A stretch of DNA of 64,000 nucleotides from JBHENC01 sp046262295. GTDB lineage: Bacteria > Acidobacteriota > Blastocatellia > Pyrinomonadales > Pyrinomonadaceae. Both the position numbers and the translations under genes were made by a program. Below are positions 1 to 10,896 of this stretch, piece after piece. The stretch covers positions 1 to 64,000 of the forward strand of contig JBHENC010000016.1 of the NCBI GenBank assembly GCA_046262295.1, written 5' to 3'. Every line of letters begins with the position of its first letter. The first letter of the stretch is position 1. The notes under the pieces are model-generated. The model was given only the letters and a program-made list of their open reading frames with translations. It was not told the DNA's origin and ran no database searches.

Positions 1-909
<909 letters not shown>

Positions 910-1070
910 GTAAAATTTACTTTCAAGCAACATGAAACGCAAATTCGCAGCGCGAATGCACAGGCATTGCCTGCGATGAAGAAAAGAAGCAACTTATCAC
1001 TATTCGATTGTCAAAGCCCTGACTTACAGGCGCGCTCCTTTCGGGAGTCGTAACGATCTTTTACAAGTTT
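910..1070 (+). other. 23S-5S internal transcribed spacer
   Basis: About 160 bases separate 23S and 5S. I see no tRNA cloverleaf here. A small hairpin (ctcc-tttc-gggag, about 1036-1047) lies just upstream of 5S and may be a processing signal. That role is inference. Confidence 0.7.
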
Positions 1071-1187
<117 letters not shown>

Positions 1188-1195
1188 TTATTTTA

Positions 1196-1240
1196 AGAAG
1201 AAGCCCGCTCAGGTTACACTTGAGCGGGCTTCTTCTATTT
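1196..1240 (+). terminator. rRNA operon terminator
   Basis: A perfect 16-bp inverted repeat (1196-1211 with 1221-1236) encloses a 9-nt loop just after 5S. The T-run after the stem is poor (attt), but the stem length and position make this the likely end of the rRNA operon. Confidence 0.8.
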
Positions 1241-1308
1241 GCGTGCGGGCATCTAAAGTTTTTGCGATAACAAGTTCGTCGTCCGTAATCTCCGCGCGAA
1301 GTTAAATC

Positions 1309-3540
1309 GTGACTTTCAATACCTATTTCCGGGCATCTTCTTACGCGATGATCGCGTGCGGCGCGCTGGCGCTCGTCGTGTCCGGCGGGTTGAGCCTTGC
1401 GCTTGCTTCTGTGTTCGGCGTGTTGATGATTGTCTCATGGAAACTTGAACGCGCGCGGCGCTGGCAATTGTCGGAGCGCGTCGGGTTGATCGTAGTGCTG
1501 TTGTCGTTGCCGCTTTTTTACCTTGACTGGAAGTATGGAGTGGCGGCGGGCGAGGAAGGCGTGCGAATGGGCGTCAGCCCGCTGGCACACTTGATAATCT
1601 TTCTTTCGACGGTCAAGCTGCTGCAAGTTAAGGCTGATCGTGATTGGTTGTTTCTGTATCTAATCTCGTTCTTCGAGGTTCTGCTCGCTGCCGGACTTAG
1701 TATCAGTCCGGTTTTCTTTTTCGCTCTGTGTGTCTACATCCTGTGCGCCCTTTCGACGATTATCGCCTTTGAGATTAAGAACGCACGCCGCGTGGTGAAA
1801 ATAAAAGAGACGCGCTTTCTTGCGCGCACCGATGGCGGCCTCGTCCGGCGCCTTTTCAAGCTACGGCAACGCGCGCCGTTGGATTACGGTGAAGCGCGGC
1901 GTTTGCCGTTCGTCGCGGTGGCGCTCGTCACGCTGATTTTGGCGCTCGCGCTGCCCGTCTTTTTAATCGCGCCGCGTTTTGGCGCAAACGCTTTTGCGCG
2001 TGCCGATAATCATCTGGGAAATTTTGTAGGGTTCTCCAATTCCGTAACGCTCGGAGATATCGGACGTTTACAGCAAAACGATCAAGTGGTGATGCGCGTG
2101 CAGGTCGAAGGCAACGCGCAGGCCGAGCGCAAACGCGATTTACGCTGGCGCGGCATCGCGCTCGATTCCTTCAACGGGCGCGAGTGGCAAAAGACAGATA
2201 GTAAAATCACGGGCTTGAAAAAGAACGAGCGCGGCATCTTTCAGTTCGATAACGCCGAAAGCGTACATAGCGTCACAAAGCAAACTTTCTTCATAGAGCC
2301 GCTGGATCAGCCCGTTTTGTTTGCCGCGCCGCACGCCGTTGCGCTGCAAATGGCGACCCCGTATGTTTATCGAGACGTGGAGGGCGCGCTTTACACACGC
2401 TCGCATGATTCGGAGCGCATCACTTACACAGCATATTCGGACACAACTGAACCTGATGCAGATAGATTGCGTGCGGACTTTGAAGCTTATACGCCGGAGT
2501 CGGCGCGTTACCTGCAAAAACCTGAAAGCCTTGACCCTAGAATTAAGGGACTTGCTATGAGGATAGCAATTGATGCAGCCGCGCGCACCCGTTACGATAT
2601 AGCGCGCGCCATCGAAAAATATTTTAACAGCGGACAAGCTTATCATTATACGTTGCAATTGAAGGCTGGCGGCGAAGACCCGCTCGCGGATTTTCTTTTT
2701 AAGGTGCATGAAGGCCATTGCGAATATTTTGCGACGGCGATGGCCGTAATGCTGCGCTCCCTCGGCGTCGCCACGCGCATCGTTAACGGTTTTCAGTTGG
2801 GCGAATACAACGACGCCGCAGATGTTTACACCGTCAAACAAAGAGACGCGCATTCGTGGGTCGAAGTCTATTTTCCGGGCACGCAAAGTTGGGTGACGTT
2901 TGATCCGACGCCTGCTGCCGGAAGACCTGCGCGCGTAAGCGCCGGAGGCTTGAGCGGGCGTATCAGCAAGTACGCGGAGGCGCTCGAATTCGTCTGGATG
3001 CAATATGTCGTTTCCTATGACCGGCAGGGACAACGCTCGCTCGCCAGCTCGACACGTAATTACCTTGCCGCGTATAGTCGCGCGCTAAGCGGAAAAATAT
3101 CCGCCCTGAAAAAAAGTTTCTCTGCATATGCAGCGACGTTGCGCGGGGATGCCGGAAGTTTGCGCCGCTCGGACTACTTTTGGGCGATACTGCTGACCGT
3201 CGTTTTGATGATGTCGGCGGCGGGCGCGTTCCTGTTTAAGAGTGAAGTGTGGCGCGCGAAGCTCTGGCATAGTTTGGGGTTTCGGCAGTTGGAGGCGGAG
3301 AAGCCGGACTCGGCTGTTGCGTTCTATAATCGCATGACGCAGGCGCTCGCTTCGCGCGGGTTGCAGCGTGCGCCGAACGAAACGCCGCTGGAGTTTGCCA
3401 CGTCCACGCAGATGCCGGAGGCGCTCGTCCTGACGCGCGCTTATAACCGCGTGCGCTACGGAGAGCAACGCTTGCCTGCGGCGGAGGCTGCCGAAATAGA
3501 AGAATGGTTGCGGAGCTTGGAAACAAGCGAGAATGTATGA
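1309..3540 (+). CDS. DUF3488/transglutaminase-like membrane protein (TgpA type)
   Basis: The 743-residue protein starts with several hydrophobic membrane segments (about residues 10-150 and 200-225), followed by an outside domain with a transglutaminase-like core. The catalytic triad is visible: Cys471 in GHCEYFATAM, His515 in DAHSWVEVYF and Asp532 in FDPTP. Another membrane segment near residues 625-645 and a short cytoplasmic tail resembling DUF4129 follow. This is the TgpA/YebA architecture, whose physiological substrate is mostly unknown. In many bacteria such genes neighbour a MoxR ATPase and a DUF58 protein, but here an rRNA operon lies upstream and rimO downstream. The start is a GTG with weak SD support. 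Confidence 0.9.
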   Translation: MTFNTYFRASSYAMIACGALALVVSGGLSLALASVFGVLMIVSWKLERARRWQLSERVGLIVVLLSLPLFYLDWKYGVAAGEEGVRMGVSPLAHLIIFLSTVKLLQVKADRDWLFLYLISFFEVLLAAGLSISPVFFFALCVYILCALSTIIAFEIKNARRVVKIKETRFLARTDGGLVRRLFKLRQRAPLDYGEARRLPFVAVALVTLILALALPVFLIAPRFGANAFARADNHLGNFVGFSNSVTLGDIGRLQQNDQVVMRVQVEGNAQAERKRDLRWRGIALDSFNGREWQKTDSKITGLKKNERGIFQFDNAESVHSVTKQTFFIEPLDQPVLFAAPHAVALQMATPYVYRDVEGALYTRSHDSERITYTAYSDTTEPDADRLRADFEAYTPESARYLQKPESLDPRIKGLAMRIAIDAAARTRYDIARAIEKYFNSGQAYHYTLQLKAGGEDPLADFLFKVHEGHCEYFATAMAVMLRSLGVATRIVNGFQLGEYNDAADVYTVKQRDAHSWVEVYFPGTQSWVTFDPTPAAGRPARVSAGGLSGRISKYAEALEFVWMQYVVSYDRQGQRSLASSTRNYLAAYSRALSGKISALKKSFSAYAATLRGDAGSLRRSDYFWAILLTVVLMMSAAGAFLFKSEVWRAKLWHSLGFRQLEAEKPDSAVAFYNRMTQALASRGLQRAPNETPLEFATSTQMPEALVLTRAYNRVRYGEQRLPAAEAAEIEEWLRSLETSENV

Positions 3541-3576
3541 AGCAATAACGGATTGTGAATAAACAATTGTGTGCTT

Positions 3577-4929
3577 ATGAAGAAGATTGGATTTGTGAGT
3601 CTCGGCTGCCCTAAGAACCTCGTTGACAGCGAGGTGATGATGGGGCGTCTGAAAGAGTCCGGTTACGAGATAACCACTGATGCGAGCGAAGCGGATACGC
3701 TTGTCGTCAACACGTGCGGCTTTATTGATGCGGCGAAGAAAGAATCAATTGACGCGATTCTCGAAGCGGCGCGATTGAAGATGGAAGGACGCTGCCAGCG
3801 GCTCGTCGTTGCGGGTTGTCTGGTCGAGCGTTACCGCGATGAACTGCGCGCGGAGATGCCGGAAGTTGATGCCTTCATCGGCACGAATCAGATAAACGAC
3901 ATTACGACGGTCTGCGACGAGAAAACGAACACGCGCTCGCTGCCTGTGCTGGCACTCGGTAATCAAAGCGCGACGTATCTCTATGATGAATCAACGCCGC
4001 GCGTGCTGGCGACGCCCGGTTATTCCGCCTACATCAAGATTGCGGAAGGCTGCGACCGCCCGTGCGCTTTCTGTTTTATCCCGCAGATGCGCGGCCATTT
4101 TCGCAGCCGCCGCTTCGGTTCGATCATCAGCGAAGCGCAGCAGTTAGCCGCGAAAGGCGTCAAAGAGCTTATCCTCGTCGCGCAGGATTCGTCGCGCTAC
4201 GGCGAAGACTTGGGACAGAAGGACTCGCTCGCTCATCTCTTGCGTGAATTATCACACCTCGACGGCATTGAATGGGTGCGCGTGATGTATACGTACCCGA
4301 CGCATATCAGCGATGGTTTCTTGGACGTGCTCGCGTCGGAACCGAAGGCCGTTAAATATCTCGATATGCCTTTGCAGCACGCTTCCGCGAATGTTCTCAA
4401 GTTAATGCGGCGCGGCGGCACGCGGGCGAGCCTTGAAAGATTAATCCGCCGCGTGCGCGAGCGTGTGCCGGGCATCAGCATTCGCACGACGTTTATCACG
4501 GGCTTTCCCGGCGAGACGGAAGAAGATTTCGCGGAGTTGCTCGCGTTTGTGCGCAACGCGGAGTTCGACCGCGTCGGCGTCTTCACTTATTCGGACGAAG
4601 AAGGCACGCACGCTTTCGATCTGCCGGAAAAGGTTGACGCGCGAACGGCCACGCGACGGCGCGCGCGCTTGATGAAAGAGCAGGAGCGCATTTCTTCACG
4701 GCGCAATAAAGCGCGCATCGGCACAACGGCGCGCGTGCTGTTTGAAGGCGCGGCCAAAGAAACAGATTTGTTATGGCAGGGACGCCTCGATTCGCAAGCG
4801 CCGGAAATAGACGGCTGCGTGCTTATCAACGATGCGCCCGAAGGCCGCGAACTTCCGCTTCCCGGCGATTTCGTCAACGTTCTGATTACGGAAGCGCACA
4901 CGCACGACCTCGTCGGCCAGATCGTTTAG
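3577..4929 (+). CDS. rimO: Ribosomal protein uS12 methylthiotransferase RimO
   Basis: A radical-SAM methylthiotransferase that adds a methylthio group to the conserved aspartate of uS12. The N-terminal UPF0004 domain has its auxiliary cluster cysteines at 11 (SLGCPKN), 47 (VNTCGF) and 81 (VAGC). The radical-SAM motif CDRPCAFC gives Cys159, Cys163 and Cys166, and a TRAM domain ends the protein. The SLGCPKN opening and LDMPLQHAS segment separate RimO from MiaB. I chose the ATG at 3577 rather than the in-frame GTG at 3571 because it begins directly with the conserved MKKIGFVSLGCPKN. Length is 450 residues, normal for the family. Confidence 0.96.
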   Translation: MKKIGFVSLGCPKNLVDSEVMMGRLKESGYEITTDASEADTLVVNTCGFIDAAKKESIDAILEAARLKMEGRCQRLVVAGCLVERYRDELRAEMPEVDAFIGTNQINDITTVCDEKTNTRSLPVLALGNQSATYLYDESTPRVLATPGYSAYIKIAEGCDRPCAFCFIPQMRGHFRSRRFGSIISEAQQLAAKGVKELILVAQDSSRYGEDLGQKDSLAHLLRELSHLDGIEWVRVMYTYPTHISDGFLDVLASEPKAVKYLDMPLQHASANVLKLMRRGGTRASLERLIRRVRERVPGISIRTTFITGFPGETEEDFAELLAFVRNAEFDRVGVFTYSDEEGTHAFDLPEKVDARTATRRRARLMKEQERISSRRNKARIGTTARVLFEGAAKETDLLWQGRLDSQAPEIDGCVLINDAPEGRELPLPGDFVNVLITEAHTHDLVGQIV

Positions 4930-4940
4930 GGAAATAAAAG

Positions 4941-5003
4941 TCAGATGCTAAATGTTGGATGCTAGACGAAATGAAGACTTGATATCTGGCATCCAGCTTC
5001 CGT
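4941..5003. repeat. Heptad inverted-repeat element A1
   Basis: The left arm (4941-4967) reads as 7-base units such as AGATGCT, AAATGTT, GGATGCT. The right arm (4981-4997, gatatctggcatccagc) is the imperfect reverse complement. The element fills the gap between rimO and pgpA, and a T-run (gttttt) runs straight into the pgpA ATG at 5008. It belongs to family A (unit AGATGTY), with further copies near 12254, 16008 and 31459. Confidence 0.75.
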
Positions 5004-5007
5004 TTTT

Positions 5008-5625
5008 ATGGGAGTTGTTAAAGAATCGAGCGACGATTTGAGCGCACCGGAAAGTATGAACGAAGCGTTTCCCGCGCGTTCGTCACGCAAGCGAACGATG
5101 CGCGATTATGCGGCGCTGGCGCTGGCGACGTGCGGCGTCGGCTTTATGCCCATCGCGCCCGGCACTTGGGGGTCAATGGCCAGCGTCGGCATCTTTTATG
5201 CAGCACGCAAATTCAACACGCTGCTTATTAATTCGGACGCCGGTTTTGTCGCTTCCGACCGGTTGCCGCTCGAAGCTTTTCGCACACTGATATTTTTGAG
5301 CGGACTCGTTGCGCTGACGCTTGCGGGCGTCTGGGCGGCAACGCGGGCGGAAACTTTACTCAATCGTAAAGACCCGGGCGCGGTGGTGATAGATGAAGTC
5401 GTCGGGCAACTGATAACATTTCTGGTCGTGCCTTTCGATGCCGGATGGAAAATCGTTCTCGCAGGCTTTCTGATGTTTCGTCTCTTCGATATCTGGAAGC
5501 CTTATCCTGTACGCGCTCTCGAATCGCTTCCGGCGGGGCTTGGTATCATGGCCGATGATGTGCTGGCGGGCGCGTATGCCGCGACCGCGATGGCGGCGCT
5601 CGTATGGATTTCTTATCTGTTATAA
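5008..5625 (+). CDS. pgpA: Phosphatidylglycerophosphatase A
   Basis: Membrane lipid phosphatase that converts phosphatidylglycerophosphate to phosphatidylglycerol. Family signatures are visible: PIAPGTWGS at 48-56, VIDEVVGQ with Asp129/Glu130, FDIWKP at 160-165 and MADDVLAG at 181-188. About four hydrophobic segments are present, and the family has no cleavable signal. Length (205 residues) exceeds the usual 160-170 because of a polar N-terminal extension of about 30 residues, so a later start is possible. The ATG at 5008 follows the T-run of repeat A1 with no SD. Confidence 0.92.
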   Translation: MGVVKESSDDLSAPESMNEAFPARSSRKRTMRDYAALALATCGVGFMPIAPGTWGSMASVGIFYAARKFNTLLINSDAGFVASDRLPLEAFRTLIFLSGLVALTLAGVWAATRAETLLNRKDPGAVVIDEVVGQLITFLVVPFDAGWKIVLAGFLMFRLFDIWKPYPVRALESLPAGLGIMADDVLAGAYAATAMAALVWISYLL

Positions 5626-5637
5626 CCGGAGAAGTTT

Positions 5638-5907
5638 ATGAAGAACGAAAATCAACGCGAATCAACGGATAAAGTCGCGCAAGATACGGCGGGGCACAGC
5701 AGCAGCAGCAGCGCGAACCGCAACGACGACGCGACGAGCAGCGAGACATTAAATGAACTGGAAAAAAAGGAAACTGTTTCGCCGGACGCAAACAACGATG
5801 ATGCGCAAGATCAAAGCAACAGCTCGACGGTAGCATCACCCGACGGTGAATTCGATGCAGACGATGCGGGTAGCTCGCGCGGACGCACCGACGCCGATCC
5901 CATGTAA
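5638..5907 (+). CDS. Small acidic hydrophilic protein, unknown function
   Basis: An 89-residue product rich in Asp, Asn, Ser and Glu with a serine run at 22-26. It has no hydrophobic segment and no domain I recognise, and looks intrinsically disordered. The ATG lies 12 bases after the pgpA stop behind a good SD (ggagaag), which supports real translation in one operon with pgpA. The downstream serA start lies 49 bases after its stop. Function unknown. Confidence 0.6.
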   Translation: MKNENQRESTDKVAQDTAGHSSSSSANRNDDATSSETLNELEKKETVSPDANNDDAQDQSNSSTVASPDGEFDADDAGSSRGRTDADPM

Positions 5908-5956
5908 AGAAACGCGGGCAGCCGCGTCGCTTCTTCTACGCATAAATTATTCGACT

Positions 5957-7555
5957 ATGAATGAAATAAAAATACTTGTCTCCGACGATGTGAAAGAAAG
6001 CGGGCTCGAGCCGCTGCGCGCCGCCGGATTTGCGGTTGAAAAAAGAACGGGTCTCGCGCCCGAAGAGTTGCGCGAGATCGTGCGCGACTACGACGCTTTG
6101 ATTGTGCGCAGCGAAACGAAGGTCACGGCTGTGTTGATGGATGAGGCCGTGCGTTTGCGCGCGATTGGGCGTGCCGGAGTCGGCGTTGATAACATAGATG
6201 TCGCGGCGGCGACGGCGCGCGGCATCGTGGTGATGAACGCGCCGGATGGCAACACGATCACGACTGCCGAACATACCATTGCTTTATTAACGGCGCTGGC
6301 GCGGCGCGTGCCGCAGGCGAATCAAAGTTTGCGTGCCGGGCGTTGGGAGCGCAAGCGTTTTGTCGGCGTCGAGTTGCAGGGCAAGACTCTGGGCATCGTC
6401 GGGCTGGGGCGCATCGGTCGCGTCGTCGCCGCGAGAGCGCGCGGGCTTGGCTTGAACGTCGTCGCTTATGATCCGTTCGTCGCGCCGGAAAATGCATGCG
6501 ATCTTGAGATTGAAATCGCGCCGCTTAATGAAGTCTTCGCACGCGCAGATTTTCTGACCGTGCATACGCCGCTGACGCCGGAAACGCGCGGGCTAATCGG
6601 CAGGGAAGCTTTCGCTAAGATGAAAGACGGCGTGCGCGTTATCAATTGTGCGCGGGGCGGATTGATTGACGAGGCGGCGCTCTTTGCCGCGATCAAGTCC
6701 GGCAAGGTCGCGGGCGCGGCACTCGATGTGTTTGAAGAAGAACCGCCGCCGCCGGATCATCCGCTGTTGATGCTCGAGGAAGTAATTGCAACGCCGCATC
6801 TCGGCGCTTCGACGACGGAAGCGCAGGAGGGCGTCGCCGTGACGGTCGCCGAACAGTTGCGCGACTACTTTTTAACGGGCGCGTTACGCGGCGCGGTCAA
6901 TCTGCCTGCCATCAGCGCGCAGCAATTGAGTGCGCTTCAGCCCTATCTTGCGCTCGCGGAAAGTCTCGGCAGATTTCATGCGCAGTTGCTTGACGAAGCG
7001 ACGACCGAAGTGCGGCTCGAATACGCAGGCGAGTTGGCGTTGCTGGATGCTGCGCCCGTGACGCGCGCTTTTGTCGCCGGTTTGCTGCGACAGGTCAGCG
7101 CGCGCGTCAATCTAGTCAACGCCTTTTTGATTGCAGAAGAGCGTGGCATCGGCGTCACGGTCTCTTACAAGCGTGCGGGTGTGGCGGGCGGCGCAATTAA
7201 TAAGATACACACGCGCGTCATTGCCGCCAGCGGCAGTGAACAAACAATCGCCGGAGCACTGTTCGGTGCGCAAAGCGAAGGGCGAATTACGGAAATTAAC
7301 GGATTCCGTCTCGAAGCGATTCCGCGCGGGCAGCTTTTAATCACGCGCAACAAAGATGTGCCGGGCGTGGTCGGGCGCATCGGCACGGCGCTGGGTCAGG
7401 GCGGCATCAACATCAGCAGTTTTCATCTGGGACGACAGGAGCGCGGCGGCGAAGCGATGGCGCTTATTGAAACGGACGCGGCGGCTGACCGCGACACGCT
7501 CGATTCTTTGCGCGCCTTTGACGAGATACTTTACGCGCGTGCGATTAATCTTTAA
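5957..7555 (+). CDS. serA: D-3-phosphoglycerate dehydrogenase
   Basis: First enzyme of serine synthesis, oxidising 3-phosphoglycerate to 3-phosphohydroxypyruvate with NAD. The Rossmann motif GLGRIG lies at 149-154. Catalytic Arg233 (NCARGGLID), Glu262 (FEEEPP) and His281 (TPHLGAST) are present. The protein ends in the intervening (ASB) domain and an ACT domain (VPGVVGRIGTAL), so it is the long 530-residue form often inhibited by serine. The frame extends upstream to 5846, but that stretch overlaps the previous gene and is not conserved-looking. The ATG at 5957 (MNEIKILVSDDV) is the natural start. Confidence 0.96.
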   Translation: MNEIKILVSDDVKESGLEPLRAAGFAVEKRTGLAPEELREIVRDYDALIVRSETKVTAVLMDEAVRLRAIGRAGVGVDNIDVAAATARGIVVMNAPDGNTITTAEHTIALLTALARRVPQANQSLRAGRWERKRFVGVELQGKTLGIVGLGRIGRVVAARARGLGLNVVAYDPFVAPENACDLEIEIAPLNEVFARADFLTVHTPLTPETRGLIGREAFAKMKDGVRVINCARGGLIDEAALFAAIKSGKVAGAALDVFEEEPPPPDHPLLMLEEVIATPHLGASTTEAQEGVAVTVAEQLRDYFLTGALRGAVNLPAISAQQLSALQPYLALAESLGRFHAQLLDEATTEVRLEYAGELALLDAAPVTRAFVAGLLRQVSARVNLVNAFLIAEERGIGVTVSYKRAGVAGGAINKIHTRVIAASGSEQTIAGALFGAQSEGRITEINGFRLEAIPRGQLLITRNKDVPGVVGRIGTALGQGGINISSFHLGRQERGGEAMALIETDAAADRDTLDSLRAFDEILYARAINL

Positions 7556-7591
7556 CGGGCGGTTAAGTTTAATAAAGCGCGGCGGATGAGT

Positions 7592-9799
7592 TTACTCGAC
7601 GACAAAGCCCGCGCGCTGTGACACGCTTGTTTTCGCCGTCCGGTCAATGACTGTGACCTGCAACACGTATTGGCCGGGAGGTAGTTTATTCAAAGAGATT
7701 TCTGCGAGGTAAGGTAAGCGCGCCAAATCCGTGATGCCGTTGGTTGAAACTTTGCTCAAAGGCGCAGTGATGACCGGCTGATCGTCGCGGAAAACCTGCA
7801 CTTGAAGCGCCACGTCCGGCGGCTTACCCGAAGCCCGCGCTGCATTATAGACGTAGGCGAGGAAGCGCAATTGCGAACCGCGCGCAAAACGGCGATCCGC
7901 GCTGACCACGAGCGGCACATCGGGAACGGCTGCCGCGCCGGTTTTTCCTCCATCTCCTGCTTCATTTGCTTTATGCTCGCCGATAAATAGACTGCTGAGC
8001 GCAAACTCGCCACGCGCGATTTTAGGTATCTCTATCCACTGAAGGGCGCTGCCGAGCCGTCCGGTTTTTATCTCGCGCGCCGCCACTCTAACTTGGTAAA
8101 GACCCGGCGCGAGTTGAAACTGGCGGCTGAAGACAACCGGAGAACGGCGTGCCACCGTCCCGCCGGTGGGATTAAGGGTGATCTGATCTTTAAGACTCGA
8201 AACGGGTTTTCCCTTATCGTCGAACACGGCGCTGACCACTTCCGCAACCATCTTCGGCGTTACCTCGTTTGTGGGCGCAGAAGATTTCTCCACCTCGACT
8301 TGGACGATTGTCGTTAACACCGCTCCCGCATCGGGCACATCCACATAACCGATGAAAAGCGACGTCGGCAGATCGTTTTGCGGGTAAAACGAAAAGAGCG
8401 TTGCCCGTAACTCGCCGTCCGGCGACTTGTCGCTATCGGTAGCTTTAGTTTGCCGGTTCTTCTTGTCGCGCTTGGCGACGGGTGCTGGCGGCGCCGAAGT
8501 GAAAAAGCCTTTGCGCGCCATCACGGTCAGCTCCGGGCGATCTTTAATACTGACTTTGATCGTTCGGAACTTATCGTTTTTGCGCCCCTCGATTTGTTCC
8601 GGCTGCCATGCCAGAAGATAATAAACGGAAGTCTCTTTCAAGGTTCTGGTTAGCGCCTTGTCGAGCGCGTTGGTATTAACGAGCGCCCGCCCGCCGGTCT
8701 CTGACGCGAGCGTGTAGAGCGCCTCCTGCGAAGCGGATATCTCGCCCAGGTCAACGCGCGACAAACGGCCGCTCGGATCAAAGGCCACATCGCTGCTCGC
8801 ATCTGCGAAGCCTGTTGATAGCCCCCGCGCGTCCATTGTATAGAGCACGAGGCCGGAGCGCGCCGCGCCATCCGTCAGACGCCGCAGCCTTCCGACGACG
8901 TCCGAGGTGCGTGTGTCCAGAAAGAAACCGTCGGAAATAAAGAAGCCCAGCTTACGTCCCGGAAGTTTAGAAGCTGTGCGCGCCAGACTATCCAGTGTGG
9001 CGAGCGTGTTGGTCGTGAGAAACGATCCGCGCTCAAGAATCTGACGGGCGCGGTTGGCTACCAGACTCTCCGCCGTATCACGCCTCATGCCCGGATTGTC
9101 GCGCAGTAATTCATCTATAAAGTAGCCGAGCGCGTCCGTGTCGCGGCGGTCAACGGCAAGTGCCTGATACTCGCTCATCGCCGGGCGTTCGGAATCTCGC
9201 GTCGAATTATTGCGATAAGCGAGACGCTCGACGGCGGCGCGCAAAACGGTTTTGTTGTCGGTCAATTGCCCTAGAAAGCCCGTCTGCCCACTCGTCGAAA
9301 CAATCGCGGCTTGATCGTTCTGACCCAGTTCCTCATGTATAAAGCGCAGCAGCATCTTGCGCGTGCGCGAGAGGCTGTCAAAAGATAAATGCAGATCGTC
9401 AACAAAGAAAAAGATGACGCGCCCGCGATCAAGCGGCCTGACCGTCGTCTCTTTCGACGAAGTGGCGCGCGCCGCTCCACGCGCGGCCGCGAGTTGTGCT
9501 TCTTCGTTGAAACTGCCCGCTGCGACGCGCTCGAAAAAAGTGATCGGCTGTGGCTTGCCATCCACCATTAAGACGAATTGCTCGCGTTGCAGATTGTCAA
9601 TAAGGCGTCCGGCTTTATCAACAACCGTTACGTCCGTCTGCACCAAATCCGTATTGATGCGTATCACGTCGTCGCTTTGTTTATCCGGCGGCGTTTGTCC
9701 CGCGTTCGGCTCTTGTGCGTTAATGTTTGAAAGAAGCGCGCCTGCACACAAAAGTGCGGCGCAGAAGACTCGCTGTATATAAGAGTTGAGTGGCGGCAT
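7592..9799 (-). CDS. Secreted VWA-domain protein, Acidobacteriota type
   Basis: A 735-residue exported protein with a signal peptide at about 1-29 (hydrophobic core FCAALLCAGALL). Next comes a conserved block around INTDLVQTDVTVVDKAG and a VWA fold from about residue 127 (VIFFFVDDLHLSFDS) to about 415. The C-terminal half has no domain I can name and looks beta-rich. Proteins with this N-terminal block plus VWA are highly expanded in Acidobacteriota; substrates are not known. The gene converges on serA with only 36 bases between stops, and stands alone on this strand. Confidence 0.85.
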   Translation of the reverse strand: MPPLNSYIQRVFCAALLCAGALLSNINAQEPNAGQTPPDKQSDDVIRINTDLVQTDVTVVDKAGRLIDNLQREQFVLMVDGKPQPITFFERVAAGSFNEEAQLAAARGAARATSSKETTVRPLDRGRVIFFFVDDLHLSFDSLSRTRKMLLRFIHEELGQNDQAAIVSTSGQTGFLGQLTDNKTVLRAAVERLAYRNNSTRDSERPAMSEYQALAVDRRDTDALGYFIDELLRDNPGMRRDTAESLVANRARQILERGSFLTTNTLATLDSLARTASKLPGRKLGFFISDGFFLDTRTSDVVGRLRRLTDGAARSGLVLYTMDARGLSTGFADASSDVAFDPSGRLSRVDLGEISASQEALYTLASETGGRALVNTNALDKALTRTLKETSVYYLLAWQPEQIEGRKNDKFRTIKVSIKDRPELTVMARKGFFTSAPPAPVAKRDKKNRQTKATDSDKSPDGELRATLFSFYPQNDLPTSLFIGYVDVPDAGAVLTTIVQVEVEKSSAPTNEVTPKMVAEVVSAVFDDKGKPVSSLKDQITLNPTGGTVARRSPVVFSRQFQLAPGLYQVRVAAREIKTGRLGSALQWIEIPKIARGEFALSSLFIGEHKANEAGDGGKTGAAAVPDVPLVVSADRRFARGSQLRFLAYVYNAARASGKPPDVALQVQVFRDDQPVITAPLSKVSTNGITDLARLPYLAEISLNKLPPGQYVLQVTVIDRTAKTSVSQRAGFVVE

Positions 9800-9984
9800 A
9801 ACGGTAAAAGCTGTGGAGGAATCGGAACTCTACTACTTCATCTCCGGCATCATATCATGAGCGACAAAAACAAGAGAGTTTCTCGGGTATAACTTCCGCG
9901 AGGCCTCGCCCGTATAAGACATTCGGCGCGCTTTCTTAATATGCAACGATAGACAATCTTAAATTGTTGGAGATTCCACCCGAC

Positions 9985-10896
9985 ATGAATCAGGAACGCA
10001 CGCTCGTGCTCACAGGTGTTACCAAGCGTTTCGATGAATTTACGGCGGTGAGTGATTTGAGTCTGGCCGTGCGCTCCGGCAGAATCTACGGCATCATCGG
10101 CCCCAACGGTGCGGGCAAGACAACGACCATCCGCATGATCGTCAATATCACCGCCCCCGATTCGGGAACGATAGAGCTGTTCGGCAAACAGATGTGCGCG
10201 GAATTGCAAGACCGCATCGGCTACTTGCCGGAAGAGCGCGGCCTTTACAAAAAGATGCGCGTTGACGAACAACTACGCTTCTTCGGCGAGTTAAAGAGCC
10301 TGACACGGAAGGACGCGGACGCGAGCATCAACCGTTGGCTGGCGAAGATGAAGCTGACGGAATGGAAAAAGAAGCGCACCGATGAATTGTCCAAAGGAAT
10401 GCAGCAGAAGATTCAATTCATCACCGCCGTGATGCACGATCCCGATTTGATAATTTTGGACGAACCCTTTTCGGGACTCGATCCCGTCAACAGCGAGCTT
10501 CTGAAAGACATCGTGCTTGAACTGAAGGCTTCCGGCAAAACGATTATCTTTTCAACTCATTTGATGGAACAGGCCGAAAAACTTTGCGACGATATATGTT
10601 TGATTAATCGTTCGAGAAAAATTCTGGACGGGCCGTTGCGCGAAGTGAAACAAAGCTTCGGGCGTAATGCCGTGTCGTTGCGCGCAGAAGGCGGCGCAGA
10701 CGTGCTGGAAGATCGAACGCTGGTGGCGAAAGTCGAGCGGCATAGCGACGATGCGGAGGTTTTGCTGGCAGAAGGAGCCGACGCGCAAAAACTGCTTGAG
10801 CGTTTGATTGCGGCGGGCACGCGAATCTCGAAATTCGAGCTGGTGGAGCCGAGCTTGCATGATATTTTTATCGAAAAGGTGGGCGGCAGCGAATGA
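9985..10896 (+). CDS. ABC-2 transporter ATP-binding protein
   Basis: ATPase subunit of an ABC exporter. Walker A GPNGAGKTT is at 39-47, signature LSKGMQQ at 135-141, Walker B LIILDEP at 155-161 and switch His192 (STHLMEQ). The C-terminal 80 residues match the DUF4162 tail of NatA/YhaQ-type subunits. I chose the ATG at 9985 over an upstream TTG (9964) because ggag lies 12 bases before it. The gene overlaps the permease by four bases, so the two are translationally coupled. Substrate cannot be read from sequence. Confidence 0.92.
   Translation: MNQERTLVLTGVTKRFDEFTAVSDLSLAVRSGRIYGIIGPNGAGKTTTIRMIVNITAPDSGTIELFGKQMCAELQDRIGYLPEERGLYKKMRVDEQLRFFGELKSLTRKDADASINRWLAKMKLTEWKKKRTDELSKGMQQKIQFITAVMHDPDLIILDEPFSGLDPVNSELLKDIVLELKASGKTIIFSTHLMEQAEKLCDDICLINRSRKILDGPLREVKQSFGRNAVSLRAEGGADVLEDRTLVAKVERHSDDAEVLLAEGADAQKLLERLIAAGTRISKFELVEPSLHDIFIEKVGGSE

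Noticed and set aside
910..1070. tRNA in the 23S-5S spacer
   Set aside because: No cloverleaf, T-loop or CCA could be found.
2140..3033. Long open frame (297 codons) antisense to the transglutaminase-like gene
   Set aside because: The sense frame has catalytic motifs; the antisense product is Arg/Cys-rich with no family resemblance.
5846..5956. N-terminal extension of serA upstream of 5957
   Set aside because: It overlaps the small acidic gene in another frame, and family alignment by eye starts at MNEIKILVSDDV.
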